Origin: Artemia franciscana
Taxonomy: Eukaryota; Arthropoda; Branchiopoda; Anostraca; Artemiidae
Assembly: GCF_032884065.1 (NCBI RefSeq)
Contig: NC_088872.1
Coordinates: 38,423,132-38,487,131 of the forward strand
Direction of reading: 5' to 3'
DNA: 64,000 nt
Part shown: one piece after another, positions 13,101 to 25,100 of the stretch
How the letters are laid out: the number at the start of each line of letters is the position of its first letter
How positions within the stretch are numbered: position 1 is the first letter of the stretch
The notes under the pieces: model-generated
What the model was told of the DNA's origin: nothing
Seen by the model: the letters and a program-made list of their open reading frames with translations, nothing else
Database searches by the model: none
Position numbers and translations under genes: made by a program

Positions 13101-16100
13101 GGAAACTTCTCCTTAATGACATGTTGAATATTATTGACTGTCAATTTGAACTAGCTATTGCAGCTAGTTTTTACTATTCCTCTTCTGTTAACTTTTCTCC
13201 TTCATACAATTTTTGATTTGAAATTGAAAGATTGAGTTTTAATTACACAAGTCATGAATTAATTTACACGAATTAACAGTCATGAATTAATTAAAAGCAA
13301 TCAAAACATGCATTGATTCAAAAACGTTCAGAAATTAAATAAAAAAAACAAGTTTTTTTTTAACTGAAAGTAAGGAGCGACATTAAAACTTAAAACGCAC
13401 AGAAATTACTTCGTACATGAAAGAGGCTGCTTCCTCATCAACGCCCCGCTCTTTACGCTAAAGTTTTTTACTGTTTTAAAAAGAAGAATTGAGAGAAAGA
13501 GTCAAACTTTAGCGTAAAGAACGGGGCGCTGATGAGGAAGCAGCCTCTTTCATATACGAAGTAATTTCTGTGCGTTTTAAGTTTTATTGTCGCTCCTTAC
13601 TTTCAGTTAAAAAAACTTGTTTTTTTTTTTATTTAATTTCTGAACGTTTTTGAATCAATGCATGTTTTGATTTTGGCTCTCCGCTGAGGAATAATCAAAA
13701 CGAAATTTGCATATTTTTTTTTTTTTTTTGGCTAAATGGCTTTCTCATAATTTTGATCGAATGATTTTGAGAAAAAAAAGAGCAGGGGACGAAGCCTAGT
13801 TGCCCTTCGATTTTTTTGAACTCAAAGCCTAATCTTTTAAGCAAAGTTTCTATTATCAATTGTTTATTCTTTGACACAGAGCCAAGTTCGTATATGTTTA
13901 CGAAATATTATAGAGGCTTTTCAGAATTAGGAAAAGTAATTGCTACTATAGCTATGTTTATTGCTGTAATTCTGTGTCTTTGTGTTTAAATCTTTTTGTC
14001 TCTTTTCGATCATTATCGAAGCGGGATTTTTGTGTATTTTAGTATTTATGATTTTATGCTGATGATAATTTGTGTATTGTTTTTAACTTATGCTGTTTCT
14101 TTCAAAGTATGCTTTAAAAAGAATCAAAATTGACTATTTAAGATCATGGTTAAACATAGGGGATTTTTCTTCATATGAAGAATATTTTAAGATTCATTCT
14201 AGGAAGATTTTACTAAGTCTGAACCTTAAACAGTACTGAAAGAGAAAATACTGAGTGATTGGTAAGGTACATACAGAGAGGGTACTATCTTTTATTCTTC
14301 CAAACTTTTTTCAACTGTGAAAAAACACCCTGCGCCTTGGCTATTCTGCTTTTAGTATCTTCACTGCCCCCACCGTCTTTACCAATAATAATACCAAGAT
14401 AAGTGAAGCTGTACACCTGGTCAATCATTTCATTACCTATGTCACCTTTTCATCTTCACTTATTCCATAGCCTTAGAGACCTACTCTTCTTCATATCAAT
14501 TTTTAAAACTGTTCTAGCTCCCTGAATTTGTAAAACCTCTTAAAGTTCATTCATTTTGCTCACACTTTCATCTAGGATTATTAGATTATCAGCATAATCT
14601 AAGCCCAGGAGAATTTTTCTTCTCATTTGTTTCCTTGTTCTCCCATTGTCTTTCCTGTGCTCTTTAAGACAGATTCCATCAAAATGATCCATATTAGCTT
14701 GTGGAGATAGAACACAACCCTGTTTAACTCCTGATTTAATACGAAACCAGCTGCTAACCTCATTTCCCACCTTAACTGCAACAGTGATATCCTTGTACAT
14801 AGCACCAATTACTTTAATATATTTGTCTGGTATATCATATAAGGATAAGATCTTTGCCAAAGCTCTTCTATCAACAGAATTGAACGCTTGCTCAAAATCA
14901 ATAAGACTGAGAACCAAAGGTGTTTGATAACTCAGGCATTTCTCAATTATTAGCCTAAGAGTGAAAGTTTGGTCAACATATCATCCACCCTCTCTAAAAC
15001 CGCACTGTTCTTCTCTTATAACTTTGTCTACGGTATTTCAGTCTAAAATTATCATATTACTAATATTACAGGTTTGCTACCTACACAGGCCACGCTAATG
15101 CCTCGATAATTGCCACACTCACTTTTATCACCTTTCTTATACAACAGTTTAACTAGGATTTTCCTAAAATTGCTAGGTACAGGGTGACCCAAAAAGATCC
15201 GTACCCATATTTTATTTGATAAAAAATTCTTTTTTTTTACAAATATCCTTTCTGTTGCAGGACATGAAAGGTGAACCTTTGGATGATCGTTTACAGCTAT
15301 AGTTACCCCAAAAATGTCTTGGACCAATCAGCAGGAGATGTTCTCCCTGGAGACCTATTTTGTGACAAAATCATACCAGAGTGTACAAATCCAGTTTCGA
15401 AAACTTTCATTGTCGCAACTTTCCACCAAATTCACGATTGTTACTTGGGTTACGAAATTCAGTGATCATTGGATGGTAGTGGACTTATTTCTAAAGCCAC
15501 AGGGGGAACTTATTCAGGCAGGAAAGAGAGTGCAAGGAAAGAAGAAAACATTGCTGTAGTGAGGGACTACACTGTCCAATTAAACGTGAGAACACGCCAC
15601 AGTGACTCCCTTGTCATTCTTGGTTCTTTGCCTTTAGTTCTTGGCTGTGTCTACGTACTGATTTTCTAGGGCTGCGTCCTACTGAGTCCATCCATTATTT
15701 GTCAATTTCTGCCTTGATTATTCCTTGGAGACAGTACCTGCCTTACTTCTCATAGGGCATAAACAGGAATGCATTTTCGAGAGAAAGTGTAGCCTAATTG
15801 GGGAAATGATTTCTTACAATCGTATTTTAACTAAAAAAATATTTTATTCTATTTAATGTTCTTATTTAAAGGATGTCCGTTCAATTTTGTATATCCTGGC
15901 TTTATTTGAAGTTTGAACTTTGATAGAAATTTTACAAACCTTTTTATATTAACAGCTTTTTATATTAGTTGACTTATGACTGCATAGAGGGTGTAGAGGA
16001 ATTTTTTGTCCTAACCCTGACATTGGTCCAAAATAGAAGTTGTATAATTGTGGCCTAACAATGAGCTTTTTTGTGTTTCAGGCCCCTCTCTAAAACTATC

Positions 16101-19100
16101 CACTGGCCCAAATAAACTCAGACTGTATTATAATGGATTGAGTATTGATTTATCATCCCTGTTAACTGATGTTTCTTACCTTTATTTAGGAAGAAATCGT
16201 CGGTACTGCCCGCATTGTTGCAACTTATTTAAAGGACAAGAATTTTACTGGAAAAGCCTATCTTATTGGAAGTAAGGGTCTTGGCAATGAATTATCTGCT
16301 GCAGGAATCGACTTCTTTGGACTGGGAGTAAGTACTTATTTTTGTTATTTTCGCAGTAATCTTCCACTTTTATAATATCTTCACTTTTACTAAAGGCATC
16401 ATTACTCAAGCAGAGTGAGGGAGGTGAGATTTTAGAAGGGAGGGGGGACTGACTTGGGGCAACATTTCTTGAGGGTTTATGAAAAGCAATGTTGTTTAAA
16501 CGCCAGGAAGTGTGTATTCTCCTTTCATTATGGATGATTAAATTGCTTCTCAGAAGAAAGAAAGTGTAAGTAATTTTACCATCATCAAAGATTATTTTAA
16601 GGCACCTTTTTTTAAACTGTGCCTATTCTGTCCAGCAGTTTGGTAGAGGTACCAGGATGCGAAACAGGACCGGCGTACTCAAGGATCCGGTGCACAAATG
16701 AGAGGAAAATTCTTGGGCATTGCGATTTAAGACATGTAATCTTTTAAGGATTTTAAGGAGGGAATAAATCGTATTTGAGTGTCTTAGAATATCATTAATA
16801 TATTAATTCCGTTTTAAATCGTTTTAGATGCTAACAGTCAGTAATTTCATAGTACTAACCAAAATTACAGGAGGGATAGGGCAAGTGCAAAAAGCGAAAG
16901 TCTTCAAGAGAGTAACTGTTAACTCTAGGTTATCCATTGGGTTGCTTCGGGGATTTTTATATCATGTCTCTAAGATCGTTAGATCATCAACGCATTTCTA
17001 TGCATCCAAGAAATCAAGACCAAAGTTGTTCGTTATTACAAGGGATAAGATTGGACTTAAAAGCGTAATTGGCAAAGGATCGGAATGTACGTGTAGCTAT
17101 TTGAAAACTTATGTTCTACCGTAATTCATATCCTAGCCGAATGGTTAGTGCACTGGACTTGAAATCTTGAGAATAGGGATTCTAGTCCTGGAATTGCAGC
17201 TTATTTGGTATGGAACTGGGTCATTGGTTTATCTCTGTAAGTTCAGCCAAGGTTGACCAAGCTCTAAATGTGTACTTTGAGAAATGTTGGGAAAAACAAG
17301 GGAAGCTTCGGATGATTTGCCCCCATCCACGTATTGTCTTCCGGGCTGAAGGCAGTGAATTAGGAGATTGGTACCTGCACAACGTAGACCATTGGTCAGC
17401 ATGCGAAAAACTTTTAAGCTATATCAGAGAAGAAAGTCGCAATTATTCTAATTACATAGGGGTCAATATGGAATTCATTTAATTGTGAAGTATGTAATTC
17501 AACCCTTGCTGGCGGTGGCTTTACTGATGGGAAGTAATTTAAGCAAAAGTACTGGAAGTACTTCTTAAGCACAAAATTGTAGTTCTTGGGTTCAAGCACT
17601 AATTTCAGGGATTACTTAACGCCTAAGTAAAAGATCCCTTTATGATTACCGCTTAAGTACCCCGAAGCCCACAAGCACCAAGTGCTCGTCAGAACGTCAA
17701 GTACTTTTGTAGGTACACTTTGCTTATAAAACACCCCCTTTTATTTTTTTTTCAAACTTGATAAAAGATTGACTATGAAAAAAACTGAAGATTCAAAGTC
17801 AAAAATTTAATATATTGGAATTTTTTTTTGAAATAAACATGGCATTTATTTTAACGGGAATGTTTAAAAAATTCAAGAAATAATTCATTAGGATCGCTCC
17901 TTAGATGCTGCTCAAACACAAACTGAACAGTTCAAACAGAATTTGTTCGAAAACAGTCATTAAGGGCCATACAATTGTAACAGGAAACGTTTCTTAGCAT
18001 CTAAGGATAGGTACTGGCCTCTAGTATGGCTTCTTTTGCGAACGTTTGAGGATGGAGTTTTTCACAGTATTAAAAAGACGGATTGTCCTCAATACTGACG
18101 ACGAAAAGTCTAATCTTTTTCACATTGTTGTTTTTATGAGTTTTCAGAGGTCAGCAAGCAATTTGCCGAAGTCAACCTCTGCAGTTACGTAAGTTAGAAC
18201 ATAAACCCTGGACTTCTGGAGAGACAAGCAGAGGGAGCTTGTTGTTCTTAAAGACTACCTTTACGTATATGGATATGGAGTTTCAAAAAAGTCTCTGTAG
18301 TTACCAAAATGACCACTTCTTTGAATTTTTGTCATCTCTCTCTGCTTACTCTAATCACTAAGTTTGGCAACTCCGGTCATTGATAGTTTCATATGCCGTT
18401 GGTTTTTGTCGCCTCATTTGGCTCACTACGTTCGGTTACTTCGGCCCTCCGTCTTTGCAAATATAAAATAGTGAAATACAGACTAAGAGAGAGGGGGGGG
18501 GGAGAGTGAGAGACCTTGAACTTGATATTCAAGAGCAGTTTGGAGGCTTAGAGTTGCCAACCTGCAGAGGCTGTAACTTCCTTAAATAAAAAAAAAATAA
18601 TAATAAAAAGAAAGTCGACCTTCCTTGGTGCCATCTTTAAGTGTGTTGTGTGTAGTTAAGAGTTTCTATTGTGCAGCAACTATGACTGTATTTCTCTTAT
18701 TTATTTAATTGAAGTATGTATTTTAAGAAGTGAGATTGTGATCTTTTCTCTTTTTGTTTTTTGTTCTTTGTTTTCCATTTTCTTACGAATATTTCTGAGT
18801 AAAGGATAATAATAACAGAAGAATCAACGATCGGTTGAATAAGATAATGTTAAAGATATTACCGTTCTATATTTCTCGGGATCGAAATGTATGAATATTA
18901 TTAGGAAATACCAAACTATGGCCCATTTCAATGCGATTTGTGTTGTGATTAGTAGGTGTGGTGGTAATAAGTTAAAGCACTTTAAACGCACTAAAGGGTT
19001 TTAATATCTTTCTTAAAATTGACATGACTAAGCTTCATGTTGATCCAAGGACAAAGGGGCAAATATACAGCGGCCTAGATCCCAAAGTGAATTTTTTATT

Positions 19101-22100
19101 CTTTTTCTTTTTACCAGGGGGGGGGGCCTTCAGTGAGTTTTGTATAACGAGCCTTTCAATTCTATTCTTATCACTTTAGCCCGATCCAGTGCAGACCGAC
19201 AATTTACCAGAAGTGTTCGATGCGAAGTTTGAAAAAGATGTCTCTGCTGTTGTAGTTGGGTTTGACTTGCATATTTCGTACCCAAAACTTCTTAAAGCTG
19301 CCACATTCCTTAGCAATCCTAAATGTCTCTTTGTTGCAACTAATACTGATGAAGTTTTTCCTGCTGCTTGTGATAACACTGTTCCAGGTATTTTGGATTT
19401 GTTTTTGTTTTTTCTCTGACCTTTTTTTCCTTCTTCTTTTTCTTCTTTTTACTCTTGGATTACGTGTAGTGATGACATTTCCGTGTTTGTGTCTATAAAA
19501 ATGGGTTTGATTTTTCAGGCAACAAGGGTATTCTTCATACTACGGAAATCGAAGCCCCCCAATCATTTTTATCGCATTTCTTTGAGCTCCCCTCTAAAGC
19601 AACCTTAGAAAAGGGTATGTCAGACTCATCCCCAACTCTGACTTAAGTTTAGCGAGAGCTGTTTAAAGAATAGTGCTGATCTTTTGAATGATTGTTCCTA
19701 ATTCTGGTTTGCTAGAAGTGGAAAGGTACGAATGACAATTATGTTGCCCATAAAAGAATATAACGGTTTTGCAATAGAGTAAATAATAAAAAACGAAAAA
19801 AAGAAAAAAAAAACAAGAGCTAAGAGCTCATATGGCACTTGTGACGAGGCAAGAAGAGCTAAGAGCCAAGAGATCATATGGTATGAGCTCTAACAAAATT
19901 CTATGAATCAATAGATTGATTTAAAAAAGAAAATAAGAGGCTTAATGCCGGTCAGGATGTAAAATAAGAGCTCTGAGTCACGATGTCCTTCTAAATATCA
20001 AAATTCATTAAGATCCAATCACCCACTCGTAAGTTATAAATACCTAATTTTTTCTAATTTTTCCTCTCCCTTTAGCCCCCCAGATGGCCGAATCTGGGAA
20101 AACGACTTTATCAAGTTAAATTGTGCAGCTCCCTGACACGCCTACCAATTTTCATCGCCCTAGCACGTCCAGAAGCACCAAACTCGCCAAATCACTGAAC
20201 CACTCCCCCCAACTCCCCCAAAAAGAGCAAATCCAGTACGGCTCTGTCAATCACATATCAAGGACATTTGCTTATTCTATCCACCAAGCTTCATCCCGAT
20301 TCCTCCACTCCAAGTGATTTCTAAGTTTTCTCCCTCCAACTCCCCCCAGTGTCAAAAGATCTGGTCGGGATTTGAAATAAGAGCTCTGAGACATGAATTC
20401 CTTCTAAATATCAAATTTTATTCGTAAGATAAAAATACCCCAATTTTCACGTTTTCCAAGAATTCCGGTTTCCCCCTAGAACTCCCCCCAATGTCACAGA
20501 TTCTGGTCGGAATTTAAAATTAGAGCTTTAAAGCACAAGATCCTTCTAAATATCAAGTTTCATTAAGCTCTGATCACCCTTTCGTAAGTTACAAATACCT
20601 CAATTTTCAAAATTACCCCCCCCCCCCCAACTCCACCAAAGAGAGAAGATCCGGTCCGGTTGTGTCAGTCACGTATCTTAGACAGGTTTTTATTCTTCCC
20701 ATCCAGTTTCATCCTGATCTCACCGCTTTAAGCATTTTCTAAGATTTCCGGTCCCCCCCCCAGTTACGCTGGATCCGGTTGAGATTTAAAATAAGAAATC
20801 TGAGTTACAAGATATTTTCAAATATGGAGTTTCATGAAAATCCGATCACTCCTTCGTAAGTTAAAAATACTTCATTTTTTCTAATTTTTAAAAATTAACC
20901 CCCCCCCCCCAATAGAGCGGATCCGTTCCAATTATGTAAATCACGTATCTAAGACTTCTGCTTATTTTTCCCACCAAGTTTAATCCCGATCCCTCATATC
21001 TAAGCGTTTTCCATGATTTTATGTTCCCCCACCCCAAATTGCCCCCCCCCCCCAATGTCACCAGATCCGGTCGGAATTTAAAATAAGAGCTTTGAGACAC
21101 TATATCCTTCTAAATACCAAATTTCATCGAGATCCGATCACCCGTTCGTAAGTTAAAAATACCTCATTTTTTCTAATTTTTCAGAATTAACCCCCCCCCC
21201 CCCCCCAACTACTCCAAAGAGAGCGAATCTGTTCTGGTTATGTCAATCATGTATCTAGGACTTGTGCTTATTTTTCCAACCAAGTTTCATCCCGATCCCT
21301 CCACTGTAAGTGTTTTCCAAGATTTTAGGTTTCCCCCTCCCATATCCCCCCCATGTCACCAGATCCGGTCGGGATTTAAAATAACAGCTCTGAGACGCGA
21401 TATCCTTCCAAACATCAAATTTCATTAAGATCAGATCAACCGTTCGTAAGTTAAAAATATTTCAATTTTTCTATTTTTCCGAATTAACGGGACCCCACTC
21501 CCCCCCAGATGGTCAAATCGGAAAAACGACTATTTATAATTTAATCTGGTCCGGTCCCTGATACGCCTGCCAAATTTCATCGTCCCAGCTTACCTGGAAG
21601 TGCCAAAAGTAGCAAAACCGGGACCGACAGACCGACAGAATTTGCGATTGCTTTATGTCACTTGGTTAATGCCAAGTGCCGTAAAAACACAAGTAAAACG
21701 GAAACTAATACTCAGTCATTACCTGGGAAAATAAATGAGGTTTATCAAGTATTTCGAAAAATCTTCCATGACGACTCTCAGCTACAGTCAGAAGCTCAGC
21801 GAAGCCAGAAGCGGTGATCAGCTGCCTGTTATTGGACCCAAGGGGACTTCAAAAAGAATTTTGTATATCAGAAACAAATAGGATGGATGATCTTTTGTTC
21901 AGTGGGCTTAAAGATGCTTGGAAGAGCGAACGATTTGTTGACCGTTGCTAGGATATGCCTGTTGTATCGCCCTTGGCAGCAAACAATAAGTCGATAAGCT
22001 TTTCGCCTCTTTTGGATTAATATTTACAAGCCGGAGGGAGTGTGCTGATTTGACACTGATGACACCTAGCTCTTTCTCCTTGCCAACTACTTCCATAGAA

Positions 22101-25100
22101 ATCGATAAGGATGCAAATAAGCTGTTTTTATTGAATCAAAATGATGGATGGGGAATTCTGACACGTTGAAGTTCAAAAGCCATTGATTGGTCCAACTGCT
22201 AAGTTGGTTTAAATCAAGTGAAAGAATATATGCTCTAAATTGACCTGTAACTCAGTCAATAATTTTCTAATCATCAGCACATAGAGCAAAAAGGCTCTAT
22301 GCTCTTCGATTCATGTTAGTACCCTTACAACAGAAGGAAGTATTGACTCCTTACTTAAAACATTGAAATGCGATCTTTCTAAAAGTGAAGCTTACTTTCA
22401 ACAGTAAAAAAAGCTTCCCCATATAAGTTTCTTCCTTAAAACCAATGTAACTGACCATACTGGCTTAGGACTAAGCAGCAAGGACTTTGTAACACTCTTA
22501 GGTGTTTGGTTAGACTGTGATCCGAACTTCAGTTCACATGTATCTAATATGGTTAAATCTGCTAGCTTTTTGGTAGAATCCTTGCCTCAAATTAAAAGAT
22601 TTAGTATCCTTTTGACTACTTTAAGAACTATTTTTTATTAGCTTGACGTTTTCCTTATATTGTATTGTGCTGATCTTGAAATATATAGTTGCCTTCTTGC
22701 TAGTTTGGGTTTGAAGCTGTTTTTGTAGCTCCTTGTATTAATTTAGCTTAATTTTTTATTGACCCTTTGGAATCCCTTTCTTGAGCTGAAAAGTTGGAGT
22801 AAAAGAGGTAAAACAGGAGCCATAGACCTTCGTCTGCTGAGTTCTGTCAGCTATTAAATAAATAAAAACAAGTATCTTTAAAAATAAAAGTTAAAAAAAG
22901 AGAAATTGTCCTATGTAGTATGTAGAGGACGCTTCCCCTCATATATGTTTATCTTTCCCCTCCTAGTCTTTACGCTAAAGTTTTGTTATAGCTTTTGTGA
23001 AAGTATTTTAAATGTAAGAATACAGCAAGTAGCCACTTGGAATTTTTTTTTTATTTACCGATTGCTTATCAACATATTTAAACCGTAAATCCTATTGGCC
23101 AAAACAGAGACAATGAGGCCTAATGCTCCTGTAGTATTGTGACGAAAATACAAATATTTTATCTTGTTGTTTTTCTGTTAGAGCATCATTTACCGAAGCA
23201 TTGAGACAAAAAAGGTCAAACTTTAGGGTAAAGAGGGGTTTGGCTTAGGATGTGGCAGCACCCCTCATATTAAGGACAATTTTAAGTTGTTTGACGTTTT
23301 AAAGTTGTTCTTTATTTTCGTTAGATTTTTATATACCTGTTCATTTTTGCTATCATGCTATGAGTTATCCCAAATGTGGGGAAATATGATTAGATGTGCC
23401 ACCCCCTCCTCAGCCTCTCAATCCTGTTATTAACGCTGAAATCTTGTCAATTACCTTCACAAGTGTTACTTTCGTGTTTTCACTCAGTAAGTGTAAGATA
23501 GTTGGATTACTTAAAATATCCTGAAAAAGCTATGTAATGAGAAAGTCAAATTTTAAGCAATGTATGCTATTTAGTATGAGCATAAACAATTCAACAGAAT
23601 TTGTCATGAATATTTTAAGATGCGTAAAGCACACGTAAAATATGAGTGATTTGGGATTTAGCCTATTTTATTAGGGTTTTTGTTTGTACTTATAATTTTT
23701 GTGGTGTGAATCTATGTTTGACAGCTGCATCATTTTAGAATAAAAAATGTCATACTTTCTTACCTATCACCTCTCGTAAAATGGCAATGTTTTATTAATT
23801 TAAACAAAATAAAATGAATTTTCACAACCTTGTGGTGTGGCCCATTGTTTGGTTTGGAAGGAGGGTCAATGGCGGGACTCAAAGCCTAGCAAATAGCCAC
23901 TACACTTCTCGACTGAAGGTTGACCTCCTGAATGAAAGGTTGCAAAGAATGTTTTGCGGGAACTCGCGGGGTGTAGTTGGAAGGTTGGCTACGTTGTAAA
24001 GTTTGGTGCACTTCTTTTCCTTTTCCTTGTTTTCGGCTAGATCTAGCGAAACCATACCAATTTTCGAACAGTCCTTGCCCCAATCATGACTGATTTACCC
24101 AACTATTTATAACGTAGTTACGCTCCTGCAAAGTTGCTCTGGGGAAAATGAATTCATCGAACACTAAGTAATTTCTGAGACCACACTGGCTAATCACGAT
24201 CAAACATAAAAACATCGGTCATCCTATTTTATTTTTGTGTTTTATTTTAAGGTTCGGTTTTTATATATTTATTAGTTTTATTCTGCACTGAGAACGGGCA
24301 AGCATTTTTCAATTTTTTCACTGGCTGTTTATTGTTCTCATTTTCTTCCTTTCTTCGCGATTTATATTTGATTGAACACTAGAGCACTCTTTGAAGCGGA
24401 ATAATTCATTTTCAGAACATTTGTCACTTGCATATTTTTGTTTGTGTCCCGATATTATTGATTTGGCGTTTTTCTGAGTTTTATATCTTCGTGTTTTACT
24501 TAGCATTCATAAAAAAAAAACTAATAATGTCAGATATTTTAAGAAGATTTGACACACGAAACAAAAAAAATGCTTTTATCGACTCAAACAAATCTTGTTT
24601 GTTAAAAAAAGTTTTTATTTACTTTTTATGAAAACAGACGAGATTTTGGAGAAATATTCGAAATTTTGGAGAGACATCTAAGCCTAGACCCTACCTCTTT
24701 TATCTTCATTTATTTACCATTTATTTGTATATGCCTTTATGACATTAATTGTTTTTGTTTTTTTTTCATTTAAAAGGTACTGGAACACTTGTGGCTGCTG
24801 TTGAAACGTGTTCACAGAGGAAAGCTCAAATCATTGGTAAACCGAGCACTTTGATGTTTTCTGCTTTGGCCAAGGAGCATAATATTGACCCTAAGCGAGC
24901 AATTATGATAGGTGACAGGTAATAATAGGATTATTGTCATCACCAGGGGTATTTTTTTCTTTTATTTAAGTTTGTCCATTATGTAAAACACTAGTATTGT
25001 TTATTTAAGTTCTACAAATTTAGTTAATTTTTTTTATTAATTTTTTATCAGAACTCGAAAATATCGACTACTTTCATACTCTTCTGCTTTGTACAAGGGG

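Larger units (their letters stand above)
8993..16189 (+). other. Intron 2 of the phosphatase gene
   Basis: 7.2 kb, GT-AG. Most of it is repeat: a diverged direct-repeat pair (about 9678-9835 and 9943-10097), a C-rich repeat tract at 10722, an 80-bp-period tandem pair at 10978, several foldback-family members (11472-13672), a minus-strand LINE fragment and a mariner-like fragment. Confidence 0.8.
19388..24776 (+). other. Intron 4 of the phosphatase gene
   Basis: 5.4 kb, GT-AG. It holds the tandem-repeat element at 19811-21693, a LINE 3'-part remnant (about 22400-22720), a foldback-family member (22862-23335) and the left border of the 15-kb repeated block (about 23102). No coding exon recognised. 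Confidence 0.8.

Noticed and set aside
23814-23999. 61-codon ORF conserved between the two large copies (39149-39334)
   Set aside because: Identical because the block is duplicated about 1% diverged; no splice context or family resemblance.
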